Assembly: GCA_016196825.1 (NCBI GenBank)
Contig: JACPWY010000023.1
Coordinates: 1-64,000 of the forward strand
Direction of reading: 5' to 3'
DNA from: Deltaproteobacteria bacterium
GTDB lineage: Bacteria > Bdellovibrionota > FAC87 > UBA2466
Length of the DNA stretch: 64,000 bases
A program made the translations under genes and the position numbers. Under the pieces are notes generated by a model, which had not been told where the DNA came from, ran no database searches, and was given only the letters and a program-made list of their open reading frames with translations. Positions 25,401-32,658 of the stretch are shown here, in pieces (the stretch's first letter is position 1; every line of letters begins with the position of its first letter).

Positions 25401-25623
25401 TGGCCGATGCTCCCACAACGTTCCCCTTCAGAATCAGCGCGCCCGGGCCTTTGTCATCGACCTTGTAAATGCCGGGCGCCTTGTTTGTGTCGGGTGCGTC
25501 GCTTGCGTAAACAACCAGATACGGATTGCGGTTCCCTGTCCCGCGAACGAGGTGGGTCGAATTCCCCCAGAGCAGGTTTCCGAGACTCAGCAGGGGGATG
25601 AGAATGTGGAGTGTGTGCACCAC
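19414..25623 (-). CDS. Giant exported Clp-like AAA+ protein (2069 residues)
   Basis: The GTG start follows AGGGGG. A signal peptide is likely (MVHTLHILIPLLSLGNLLWG). Residues 20 to about 780 are unassigned. Two related modules without a P-loop follow, near residues 796-895 and 1077-1190, each with F-P-x-L-x-x-x-L, a hydrophobic V-D/V-P-D strand and a G-P-W...H...L/F-Y-x-A-T tail; a highly acidic segment (about 920-965) separates them. The C-terminal AAA+ domain has Walker A FGGTSTGKT (about 1457), Walker B AFLLFDDIH (about 1534), sensor LFLTINPKRD and DSFLARW. The arrangement of a degenerate first ring domain and an active second one recalls ClpB/ClpA. The gene lies between the PrkA-like and SpoVR/VWA genes, with spacing of 16 bp and a 4-bp overlap, so the three probably act together. 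Confidence 0.8.
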   Translation of the reverse strand: MVHTLHILIPLLSLGNLLWGNSTHLVRGTGNRNPYLVVYASDAPDTNKAPGIYKVDDKGPGALILKGNVVGASATFSGVLSAFHLGAVTGREEAMAIVDGRIVIFSTQTKAGNRDTYVEIGSQRDKAVDILTKRPVQLPLIQSTSEVSLQSLQLHGDFGYGELILLSTKSRNALGDGFTLALIVSQSSNASLPVVSDISVIDYAFLDSKGLAQLHTRNGSNIVSQQLLRAYSAPQRHDFPLITLWREQVKKYSRLIANPNPSQAINREKQSLVSRVPLFDVITGGVDILEVPDQFLMEEPLAFRQHFNPITGNAVIATGANAVNGQAVGIQGTVDFDDDGNPIAYTYSEKDADEHNAVILSRAGRLWAALPIGGDHDNVGFVDLGIDTPDRRQKFSFVHHHFHPHKHFLLISQKTAMSSKTICMTIDEAGQHLNVVNKTEIFDRFVDAKELRARLIPHGPSEDDDPTQVLYDMVTPVIQSRRYDPKTERTTPYTDLLTGKQDYLFSVARLQVAPDILFEEYDPTGATEIRTGLYVDLGDEKPAFVPGLLLKKKKRSVFLDDDASKAFAGNPSAHFRILAVNPDVSRKGGSKEFRIVGVANPESDFFGTTFSFTVPAPFENLRGAKIVLGRRKSAFQMSVLVFLDGSKSASRGIEKTGGVLVQNFNLEFAYHFAPKRLLVKEVGGPGWLERESVPIATIKDRLMPDGSGSWFWIDDPALANTETRFAVKSLQNPAEKVYPRRAGSTVALRWEESLETNWGALLGGSDWLILGEFALTSAFPDTEKALKDHEEKESDKGFPALDDFLDRAAAMDGFHGPTLLLVDPTMKANVLQRMRTRLVTNRSGPWSFSSRHAQHFYYHEATEQGVSNEQFAEEARKIRADNTSKRRSLLVVDIEKVLPKDARQRIADKNRRSVAKAISSGGEEPPATEEDADQEDPAEEEEKKAAKEDESKAGDDSDDADGSLAEDEFFDEGSDTVKKVHGSPLLLLATGGEDLKPERMAGMAEIPSFPSIVVATPEEWRVAQEIFPREAAAFSRYRVNGDVLSSSWTLWNPGTERASKLTKALNRAATSKEEHEVFPDLEALLGDIVDLGKSPKRRILIVPDEIKALLDKLVLTRWASDSRSLMGPWNHHNPALSLFYATRILNGAKEGETRDLKQEDILDNFDSMRAIAIDRRPVLIGALDELLRIGRPMAAVPDNTFTIKDHGIRTSGSSLEGNTETDRSRVPHALWWIATEGRKIQPKVFEKKLGMSPSINSLFIGSERDWTILQSETEWESRFGLANQFEIVRLEAPSLKRRLDLVSSLFNKDFIKRYGYEYQLESIVGAEAQNQIVSLIVNRASQIARQHDIDETAAFIRAYAELSRTLTSDSRLRAEKKIDKYFVESLFARVFPVPIALNALPPTDPLHKLKDPVKAGVAIQNLGYDSAIDLKIRVIDSILGQTHGSTPGRPIPSSTILFGGTSTGKTYLFEVLMQYLGLKQYDPDVADNEEADYYIVKVRNLREKEDPAAPDSRGVDQELENISNFLAGPRGHRAFLLFDDIHLAKSTPIYTKIMAFIESLFEAKEGYITVKKRGKTERREIPVRNLNLFLTINPKRDQEIRDRYAAEGDLTGEILAALARSDYSVEDSFLARWSTIIDMSEFPLEARAPALVKEVRRAQEEDYRANPHIVVVTPGLLKSVVTGNRKANAREFLTAASRGLIQLDGDVPDAPVYLASEARAKDWGEQVFDTEGDRVEAYVKEHRVIKPVSDKEYGNQLEWIQLNVDAFRMHAAHAALQGARRDPSLSVDRMMRRNMLVPLFLSAFQYYDLKPHIPLSMIQIEPDDFGGSNSGERDFILRLIDSRAEADANFFPLKFGPRHGNTLPRVDDFLGKVVKENRQFNRADVISEVSRKIYEALVPMAAAFYRSDSLSPQSQGWFDRLEIEDPKQLLILAGDQLAAIYRQLGVQLFDTNLVEMLGDRPQMTSYDQAHFFWMAMDRAVLEFPWARLNRFVSDRLKEAAVDPSLGQMETFQNYLFRNRFSPFNPTTVDAITQTFDSLNERFLQNEGGKSQKRDMSPERCSALIAGAGV

Positions 25624-25639
25624 GCAGAGTCCCCCTCTC

Positions 25640-28078
25640 TTATTTATCCCCCTCGCGCCGTTCCTGATCCCGCATCAGGTCGCGCGCCATGGAGATCGCC
25701 TCGAGAAGCGCCCGCTGGTTGTAGCCATGCTGGGTCATCTCGGACTTCGCGCGATCGGCTGCTCGTCGCACCGTCTCGGGGCCCGTCGCCGTTTCGAAGT
25801 AGTGCAGATATTGATCCAATGCATTCGCACTGATCTCCGTCCGATAGAGCCAGGTCTGGATGGCATTCAGCAGGCCGGGGTGACGGTCTTCCGGCTTTCG
25901 CCCGGGCACCAGCTTGAAGGAAGCGACTTCGCCCGGCTCCAGGGAGCGGCCGGTGAGATCCTTGTAGCTCTTTTTGATCTTGTCCAACCGGTCGAATTCA
26001 ATATCGACCAGATTGTTGTTCCCAGTGGCATCCCGCTTTTGGGCATCCTGGTTTTGGAACAGCGTGATCAACTCAGCTTCAATCTCGGCGTACAGACTAT
26101 CGACATCGGTGCGCTGAGACAGAAGTGTCAACACATCACTTGTTAGGGCCGGAAGAAGGAGACCGGCCTTCACCTGATTGTTGAGGCTGATCCACTGAGC
26201 CCTCACGTCCATTGTCTTGTTGAGGAAGTCCTTGCGGTCCATGAGCTTCTCAAACACCGCATTGGCAAGCGCCGGCGTCAGAGTGGATTCGTTGCGGCCG
26301 GCCCTTGCCAGCGCAGCCAAGAACCAGGTTTGGGAAGAACGGGCCGAGATCCCTTCTGAACCTTCGTTCAGGAGATCCTTCACTTTGTTCAGCTCCGTTC
26401 GAAGCGCATCGCTTGCCGGCAATTGGCCCAGAATCACCTGCAAACGGGTAACGGGACTCGTGAACTCATTGGAATTGTTCCCAAGAATGTCAAACTCACT
26501 GACGAACTTGACCAAGGAGGACGGGCTCGTCACGAGACGAGTCGCGGCAGCCGTGGCCCCCAGAAGGAAGAGGGTTCTCGGCGCAACGAGGACGTTCTGG
26601 CCGGATCCCAATTTACAATGGATCGAATAGCGACCATCGATATCCGGGAACTTCGAGTTATCGTCCACCTCTGGAAAAATGACGTTCACGTCGGCCGGCT
26701 CCGGCTTGGCATTCTTCTTCGAAAGATCGGTCATCGTGAACTTGCCCGGACCCCACTCCTGCATCGCCATGGCCAGGATGACCTTGGCGTTTTGGTACGG
26801 GTTAATCGTCAGACGCATCGGGAGGTTGGCACCCCGATCGAGCTGTGCGCCGGCGGCCCCTTCGTCTTTGGCCTTGTCTTTGCTTTCATCGTTGTCCGCG
26901 AGGATCGCGAACGCGTCGACTGTCACGGCCTTCGCTCCGCCACGCTGAACAACGCGGTTTTGACTGAATTCCAAAGTAGCGTCTCGGAAGCTCACAATTT
27001 GACGAAAGAATTCGTCGAAGAAGGCTCCGAATCCGTCGGCCTGGAGAATGAGACCCGAGTAGTCGTAGCTTAAGGGATTGCCCACGCCGTAGACGAGCTT
27101 ACGAGCCGGATCCTCGGCCATGAAGAGGTTAGACCAATCGATGTTGCGGCCCTGGTTGCGCACGAAGACCGGCGGCTGATCGGGATCAACCACGAATCGG
27201 TAGATCTCAACATGTCTGGAGATTGCGGATAGGTACTCCATCTGCGTAGGGGCCTTGCCCGGGTAATAGAATGCAATTATGCGCTCGATGATCTCTTTGG
27301 TGTGCGGATCGCGGATCAGGAACGGGTGCGGCTCAAAGCCAGTCAATCGCTCCGCCGCGGGGGTCGCGAGCTCCACGACAGCTTTTTGCATCTCCTTTGT
27401 GAGCAGCACAATGGGTGATCTCCCCATCTGGTGGTAAAACGGCTCATCCTGCTGAGTGGGGTCCTGGAGCGGCTCCAAAGATGGAATGTCTTTCAGATTC
27501 TTCCAGCGGAATCGGAACTCCCAGAAGTCGGGGTTTTCATAAGACAGAATCGCCCTCCGAAGATGAAGCACCTTGAGGAGCTCCGTCTTCCCGGTGCCGG
27601 CAGGCCCCGTCAGCGACAACACCTTGGCCGGGCTTGAGCCCGAGGCACCTTCGCGGAGGAAAGTCACAACGTTATCAACTGGGACGTACTGGCCAAAAAT
27701 CTGGGGGCCGTTGGGGCTGACTGGCGTGGCGAACGCGTTCCATAGGTTCACCTGCTCCACCCGAAAGTCGGGCTCCAGGATCGTGCGGTGACCGTAATGG
27801 TTAATGATAGCCCACGCCTTCTGGTAGGCGTTCCATACGATTGAGGGGTGGCGAAGCGCAATATTCTTTTTGGGGTCGTTAGAGAGCAAATCCTCGAGGG
27901 TATAGACCTGCCCAAGGAAGTCGAACTCCGAGACTGAGGCTCCTGGCTCAACCAGAAGAAGGTCCCCACACTGGGTCAAACTCACGGGTCTGGCCCCCTT
28001 ACCCGCTTGCCCCGCTTTTCCCGCCCCCATCGAAAGCACCGAAACCAAAAGACTTAGGACGATGATGTTCCCAACCAC
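25640..28078 (-). CDS. Exported PrkA-like AAA+ protein
   Basis: The 812-residue product starts with GTG preceded by AAGGGG. A signal peptide is likely (MVGNIIVLSLLVSVLSMGAGKAG). The AAA+ core has Walker A LTGPAGTGKTELLK (G158-T165), and the PrkA-specific region YDYSGLILQADGFGAFFDEFFRQ aligns with the GALCRANQGIMEFVEMFK motif of E. coli YeaG/PrkA. Further PrkA features are HPFLIRDP, reminiscent of HPFCLFDP, and the order of domains. PrkA is known as a cytoplasmic AAA+ kinase or protease-like ATPase acting with YeaH and SpoVR. Here it heads an operon with a Clp-like protein and a SpoVR/YeaH fusion. If translation began instead at M17 the signal peptide would be lost, but the upstream ribosome site favours the long form. 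Confidence 0.8.
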   Translation of the reverse strand: MVGNIIVLSLLVSVLSMGAGKAGQAGKGARPVSLTQCGDLLLVEPGASVSEFDFLGQVYTLEDLLSNDPKKNIALRHPSIVWNAYQKAWAIINHYGHRTILEPDFRVEQVNLWNAFATPVSPNGPQIFGQYVPVDNVVTFLREGASGSSPAKVLSLTGPAGTGKTELLKVLHLRRAILSYENPDFWEFRFRWKNLKDIPSLEPLQDPTQQDEPFYHQMGRSPIVLLTKEMQKAVVELATPAAERLTGFEPHPFLIRDPHTKEIIERIIAFYYPGKAPTQMEYLSAISRHVEIYRFVVDPDQPPVFVRNQGRNIDWSNLFMAEDPARKLVYGVGNPLSYDYSGLILQADGFGAFFDEFFRQIVSFRDATLEFSQNRVVQRGGAKAVTVDAFAILADNDESKDKAKDEGAAGAQLDRGANLPMRLTINPYQNAKVILAMAMQEWGPGKFTMTDLSKKNAKPEPADVNVIFPEVDDNSKFPDIDGRYSIHCKLGSGQNVLVAPRTLFLLGATAAATRLVTSPSSLVKFVSEFDILGNNSNEFTSPVTRLQVILGQLPASDALRTELNKVKDLLNEGSEGISARSSQTWFLAALARAGRNESTLTPALANAVFEKLMDRKDFLNKTMDVRAQWISLNNQVKAGLLLPALTSDVLTLLSQRTDVDSLYAEIEAELITLFQNQDAQKRDATGNNNLVDIEFDRLDKIKKSYKDLTGRSLEPGEVASFKLVPGRKPEDRHPGLLNAIQTWLYRTEISANALDQYLHYFETATGPETVRRAADRAKSEMTQHGYNQRALLEAISMARDLMRDQERREGDK

Positions 28079-28187
28079 GGTAACCCCTTTTGCCAGCGTT
28101 TTTGCCTAGTATTTTTCCGGGTAACACTATGCGTCATGTGGGTCAAACAATTTTCTAGGTTAGGGAGAAAAGAGTGCAGCCGAACCG

Positions 28188-28535
28188 TTAATCCTTGAGA
28201 TCGCCTTCGATTCCAGCCATCCAGCTCAAGTCGTCGGAGTCGGTGGGTGCGTGCTGAATAATCTCCCGATCACGTTTGACAACTTCGAACTCACCCACGA
28301 AGAGGCGCATCCCTTCGTCTACCACACGCGCGACCGTTTGCGATGAATGGCCGGCAAAGGAAAAGCCGATGTGGGCCGTCTTGAAGTCATCTTGAGCCCC
28401 GCACTCGCAGACCGAAAAACCAAGATTTCTGAGCCGACTGACAATACTTTGAGTGATCTGACGCTTGTCTTTCAGCGAGCGTGCGCCGCGCAGGCGCATG
28501 GCTACGTGACAAATCGCGGTGTGTAAGCTGTACAT
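28188..28535 (-). CDS. DUF503 (YlxP-like) protein
   Basis: The product has about 115 residues. The family signature is clear: a strand of CHVAMRLRGARSLKDKRQITQSIVSRLRN followed by FSVCECGAQDDFKTAHIGFSFAGHS. YlxP-type proteins are small ferredoxin-like folds often found near rbfA and infB and linked to ribosome function, but their role is poorly defined; neither gene is seen nearby here. The start at 28535 gives the usual family length. The divergent nuclease gene begins only 18 bp away, so the promoters overlap the two coding starts. Confidence 0.85.
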   Translation of the reverse strand: MYSLHTAICHVAMRLRGARSLKDKRQITQSIVSRLRNLGFSVCECGAQDDFKTAHIGFSFAGHSSQTVARVVDEGMRLFVGEFEVVKRDREIIQHAPTDSDDLSWMAGIEGDLKD

Positions 28536-28553
28536 GGAAAATAAGCTTTCCCG

Positions 28554-30671
28554 ATGCTCGTGGATAAGACCACCTATTTTTTTGAAGATCACGTCGCCAG
28601 AGACTGGTTCCGTGTCTCCACTGGGATTTCGTCCCCGCCAACGCAGGTCTTGACCGAATTCCTTCTTTCACGCGCAGAACAGGCGCCTCTGCCGCGGACT
28701 GAGCGACTAGCCCTTTTGACGGAAATGCTACCAACCTCCGAGCGGCCCCGTGCCGGCCTTTACCTGGAAACGATCGAGCAGCTGCGCGAGACCTTCATCC
28801 TTCTGCCCGAACATGTGGAGCATTGTTTTTCTCTTCTTTCCCCTAGCCCTAAGAACATCCTCCTTCAGGCGTTGCTTCATGCCTATTTTTCTACTGAGCT
28901 TTCTCGCGATCCTGTAGCTCTGGCGTGGGAGGCCATTGGGCAGCTGAAGGCCTCTCGAGACCGTCTCTTCGGCGAGGTGATCTTTGTGCGATCGCTTGAG
29001 CCTTCTCTGATTTTTTCGGAACTCGCAACAGCGTTCCGCAACGTGAGTGAAAGCGTGACTGAAATTGAGCTCGCTGGTTTGGGGGACCATTCCAGTGCCG
29101 ACACCCATCACATGACCGGAACAGAGGCAGTCCGAATGGAGCACCTGGCCGACCAAGCCCGCCGAGCGATTTCCGACGGAAAAAAACAGGTACTCGTTCC
29201 CTTTTGTGGTGAGGATCACCATCGGCATTCGCTCGAGGTGATTCTCGCCTCAAGAGGTCTGACCGTTTCGCTTCTGCCGCAACCATCCCAACGCCCAGAC
29301 CACCCCCTGAAGCATTGGCGGCAGGCTCCGTTTCCTATTCTCGACAGACTCAAGATTCATGCGCTCGCGTTACTCAACCCCGATCGTGAGGCACGCGATC
29401 CCCGGTGGAACGATTATTGGGGACAATGCCGAGCTCAAAACGCGATTAGCGAAGCCCAGCGGGGGTGGCTGTGCGAATCGGAAGTTCCCCCTGCTTCCTT
29501 CGAAACGCTTTCTCCCAAGGTGGGGGATGTGGTCATCGGGCCATTTCTCATTCCGCCCGAGCGACCCTTTTCGGAGATTCTTCCTCTACTCGCAGATGAT
29601 CCGTTTCGTCAGAAGCGATCCACGCTATTGCGCGAGGATGAACGCAATCACCTCATTCGTCAGGGTTTTCCGCTGCCCAGTCGCACCGATTTCCGGGCTC
29701 GAGTCGTGGCCCAGTGCGGTCTCGCAAGCACTCTCTTTGCTCCGCCGGATTGGGGGCTCTGTCCCCACATTGAGCCAACCGCGCTTGCGCCGGTCGTGAA
29801 TCGCACCCTGGCCCCGAACGACGGAAATCTTTCTCTCCCAGAGCGCCCCCTTTCCGCCACTGCCCTTCAAAACTATTCCCGGTGTCCGTCGATCTACCTC
29901 TACTCCAATCGCCTGAAGCTCCGCGACGCTTCGGCCATTGATCCCAATGGCTTTGCTCTTCTGCTGGGGGATGCAACCCACCGAACCCTGGAGAATTTCT
30001 TTCGCCAGAGTGAGCGATCGTTTGATGACCTCAACGGTCTTTTCCTGAACACAGTGAAAACGGCGCACCCCACATTACCCGACTCACACCCTACGATGAC
30101 GCGCTTGAGGGCGCGCTTCAAAAGGATAGCCGCCGAGGTCCCGCAGATCGAAAAGCAGTTGGCGGCCATTTTAGGGCCAACGACACCAGACAGTCTTGAG
30201 ATGCCATTTGAAGCGGTGGTGGGTGGCGTTCGGGCTCGCGGGAAGATCGACAGGATTGATCGCACCCCCGACAATCGATTTGTTCTTCTCGACTACAAGA
30301 CGGGGACGGTCGATTTTTCTCCGAACCACATCGAGAGCGGGGAGGATTTTCAAGTGCCGCTCTACCTTTTTGGAACTGAGTCATTGCCATCGGTGATTGG
30401 ATTTCTATTTTATGATCTTAAGAAGGGCGAAGTGCGCCGAGGCCTCTTGAAGGAAGAGCTCGTCCCAAAGGAGGCGAAGGGCCTCTTAACCCGGGGACAT
30501 GTTGTCTCGCCCGAGAAGTTTGAACGAATCATGGCTACCAGTCGCGATCACATCGCTCGCATTGCTGGGCTCATCGCTCAAGGCAACTTTGTTCCCACTC
30601 CCTCCTGTGCGAGTTGCCAGAGTTGCCAGTTTGGAACCCTTTGTCGGAGGCGGCATGGCACTGACGGGTGA
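28554..30671 (+). CDS. AddB-like PD-(D/E)XK nuclease with a cysteine cluster
   Basis: The product is 705 residues. The C-terminal third is the RecB/AddB nuclease: LSATALQNYSRCPSIYLY (first cysteine), LGDATHRTLENFF, GKIDRIDRTPDNRFVLLDYKTG (the D...D-Y-K catalytic core) and a terminal CASCQSCQFGTLC. The spaced cysteines resemble those that hold a [4Fe-4S] staple in AddB. It is much shorter than classical AddB (over 1100 residues), so the inactive-helicase part is reduced. The gene overlaps the UvrD-like helicase downstream by 17 bases, making a compact AddAB-like pair for double-strand break processing. Confidence 0.8.
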   Translation: MLVDKTTYFFEDHVARDWFRVSTGISSPPTQVLTEFLLSRAEQAPLPRTERLALLTEMLPTSERPRAGLYLETIEQLRETFILLPEHVEHCFSLLSPSPKNILLQALLHAYFSTELSRDPVALAWEAIGQLKASRDRLFGEVIFVRSLEPSLIFSELATAFRNVSESVTEIELAGLGDHSSADTHHMTGTEAVRMEHLADQARRAISDGKKQVLVPFCGEDHHRHSLEVILASRGLTVSLLPQPSQRPDHPLKHWRQAPFPILDRLKIHALALLNPDREARDPRWNDYWGQCRAQNAISEAQRGWLCESEVPPASFETLSPKVGDVVIGPFLIPPERPFSEILPLLADDPFRQKRSTLLREDERNHLIRQGFPLPSRTDFRARVVAQCGLASTLFAPPDWGLCPHIEPTALAPVVNRTLAPNDGNLSLPERPLSATALQNYSRCPSIYLYSNRLKLRDASAIDPNGFALLLGDATHRTLENFFRQSERSFDDLNGLFLNTVKTAHPTLPDSHPTMTRLRARFKRIAAEVPQIEKQLAAILGPTTPDSLEMPFEAVVGGVRARGKIDRIDRTPDNRFVLLDYKTGTVDFSPNHIESGEDFQVPLYLFGTESLPSVIGFLFYDLKKGEVRRGLLKEELVPKEAKGLLTRGHVVSPEKFERIMATSRDHIARIAGLIAQGNFVPTPSCASCQSCQFGTLCRRRHGTDG

Positions 30672-32658
30672 GCAGCAGGCGGCCATTGAGGCACAGGGGC
30701 CGGTGGGCCTTGTCGCGGGAGCCGGCAGCGGCAAGACCTCGGTGCTCGCGGGCCGCTACATTCGTCTCGTGAAGGCCGGGATCTCTCCTCACGCTATTCT
30801 GACCGTCACCTTCACCACCGACGCCGCAGAGGAGCTGCGGTCGCGGATCATTGCCCAGCTGACTCATGAAGGGCTTGAGGAAATGGTCCTGACAGCGCAA
30901 GCTACCTCCTCCATCGGCACCATCCACAGCTTTTGCTACCGAGTACTGGACGCACATGGCTCCACGGTGGGAGTTCCATCGATTGAGGCGATTCTCGACG
31001 TGGCCCAATGGCACGCGGTTTTGGGAGAGGAATACCGGCGCTGGCTCAGAGAGACATCGCCGGAGGTGCTTGAGCGCCTCGACGATCGCTTTGGACTGGA
31101 GATCGTCAAGGAGATCGCGGCGAAATTCTATCGCGAGCATGGAGTCACGGCCGCACCATCCTCATTCGAAGGCGAACTTTGGAACGACCTCACAGCGGCC
31201 ATCAATCCGCTCATCGATCGACTGGAGACTCGACTCAGGAGATCCGGTCTTTATAGTTTTGACGATCTTGAGTTTTACTGCGAACAGGTTCTGGGCACTT
31301 CGCCGAGTGTCAGGGAGCACCTGCGCAGGCAATACGCCGCCGTCCTCGTTGATGAATTCCAGGACACGAGCCGGCGCCAGCTTCGCATTTTGGAGAACCT
31401 CGTTGGTGACGCTCCCCACAAATTTTTCTTCGTGGGCGACCCCAAACAATCGATCTACCGCTTCCGTCAGGCGGAGGCGGCTCTGTTTTCTGAACAGATG
31501 GCCCGGCTTCCGCAGAGTAGTGGCATTGCGCTGGCGCTCACCTACAACTTTCGCTCCCGGGCTGAGCTCCTCGTTCCGCTCAACACCTATTCGGCAGCGC
31601 ACTTCCCCAACTCTTCGATGCTTCCGGGACGTGAAGCATCCGCTGAACTGCATCTCCACGAACCCCTGGCTGTGCGACGATATTCGGCAGGTCAGAATCG
31701 AGCAGAGATTGCGACCTCAGAGAACAAAGCCATCGTGCAAGAGATCTTGCGCCTTGTCGATCGAGGGGTGGAACCCAAGGACATCGCGATTCTGTGTCGG
31801 ACCAATTCGCCCATTGGGGAAGTGAAAGCACAGATCGAACGGGCGGGGATATCTGTCAGTTGCGAACGCACGGCTCGGCTGGACGAATCCTATATCTGTC
31901 TGGATGTCTTTGCGTTTCTCAACGCCCTCTTGAATCCTCTTGATGATCTGGCATTCGCAGCCGTTCTGAGGGGACCTCTGGTCGGTTACAAACTTGAGGA
32001 GCTGTGGAGGTTATCATCGCAAGTGGGTGACTCCCTTTTCGAAAAGAGTCTCAAAGGACAGGATGATCGGGTGACCTGGTTCCATTCGCTTGTTGAGTCT
32101 GATGAATGGGATCTGAGGGTCGCTCTCTCCTTGGCATTTGGAAGACTGGGATCGGTGCCGAACGCAACAGCAGCCCTCTCGCTGCTCAACACCCTATTTG
32201 CTCATTGTGGAGATGTTCCCAGCGCGGTTTTTCTTCTGGGGGAGAGCTTAGAAGAGGGCCTGCTCTATTCGTGCGACGACCGGCATCCGAATGGTGTCAT
32301 CCTTTCAACGGTCCATGCGGCCAAGGGCCTTGAGTTCCCCCACGTGTTTATTATTGACTGTCTGAGGCAGCCGCCCACCCGGCGACCCGTGTACGCGCTT
32401 GATCGAGATGGCTTTCCTGCCCTTCGCTGGCGAGAAAAAGGAGAATGGATTGAGAGCGAGCGTTACCAACTTCTGATGAATGAGGACCGCACCCTCGAGG
32501 ATGGGGAATCGCTCCGCATCCTTTATGTTGCCCTCACTCGGGCTCGGGAGAGTCTGACGATCTTCTTACCAGAAGAGCGCAACAAACTGCCCAAGAGAAG
32601 TTGGGCGGCAACCCTCAATCCACTCCTAGATTCACTCCCTACGCTGCAACCGAAATAA
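30655..32658 (+). CDS. UvrD/AddA-like superfamily 1A DNA helicase
   Basis: The protein has 667 residues counted from the ATG at 30655, which begins exactly at the family start LTGEQQAAIEAQGP. Motif I is VAGAGSGKTSVLAGRYIRL, motif Ia TFTTDAAEELRSRI, motif II VDEFQDTSRRQL, motif III FVGDPKQSIYRFRQA, motif IV LTYNFRSRAELL, motif V STVHAAKGLEFPHVFI and motif VI LYVALTRARESL. The C-terminal nuclease of AddA is absent, so nuclease activity would come from the preceding AddB-like protein. The longer frame starting at 30499 overlaps the upstream gene and is not credible. Confidence 0.9.
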   Translation: MALTGEQQAAIEAQGPVGLVAGAGSGKTSVLAGRYIRLVKAGISPHAILTVTFTTDAAEELRSRIIAQLTHEGLEEMVLTAQATSSIGTIHSFCYRVLDAHGSTVGVPSIEAILDVAQWHAVLGEEYRRWLRETSPEVLERLDDRFGLEIVKEIAAKFYREHGVTAAPSSFEGELWNDLTAAINPLIDRLETRLRRSGLYSFDDLEFYCEQVLGTSPSVREHLRRQYAAVLVDEFQDTSRRQLRILENLVGDAPHKFFFVGDPKQSIYRFRQAEAALFSEQMARLPQSSGIALALTYNFRSRAELLVPLNTYSAAHFPNSSMLPGREASAELHLHEPLAVRRYSAGQNRAEIATSENKAIVQEILRLVDRGVEPKDIAILCRTNSPIGEVKAQIERAGISVSCERTARLDESYICLDVFAFLNALLNPLDDLAFAAVLRGPLVGYKLEELWRLSSQVGDSLFEKSLKGQDDRVTWFHSLVESDEWDLRVALSLAFGRLGSVPNATAALSLLNTLFAHCGDVPSAVFLLGESLEEGLLYSCDDRHPNGVILSTVHAAKGLEFPHVFIIDCLRQPPTRRPVYALDRDGFPALRWREKGEWIESERYQLLMNEDRTLEDGESLRILYVALTRARESLTIFLPEERNKLPKRSWAATLNPLLDSLPTLQPK

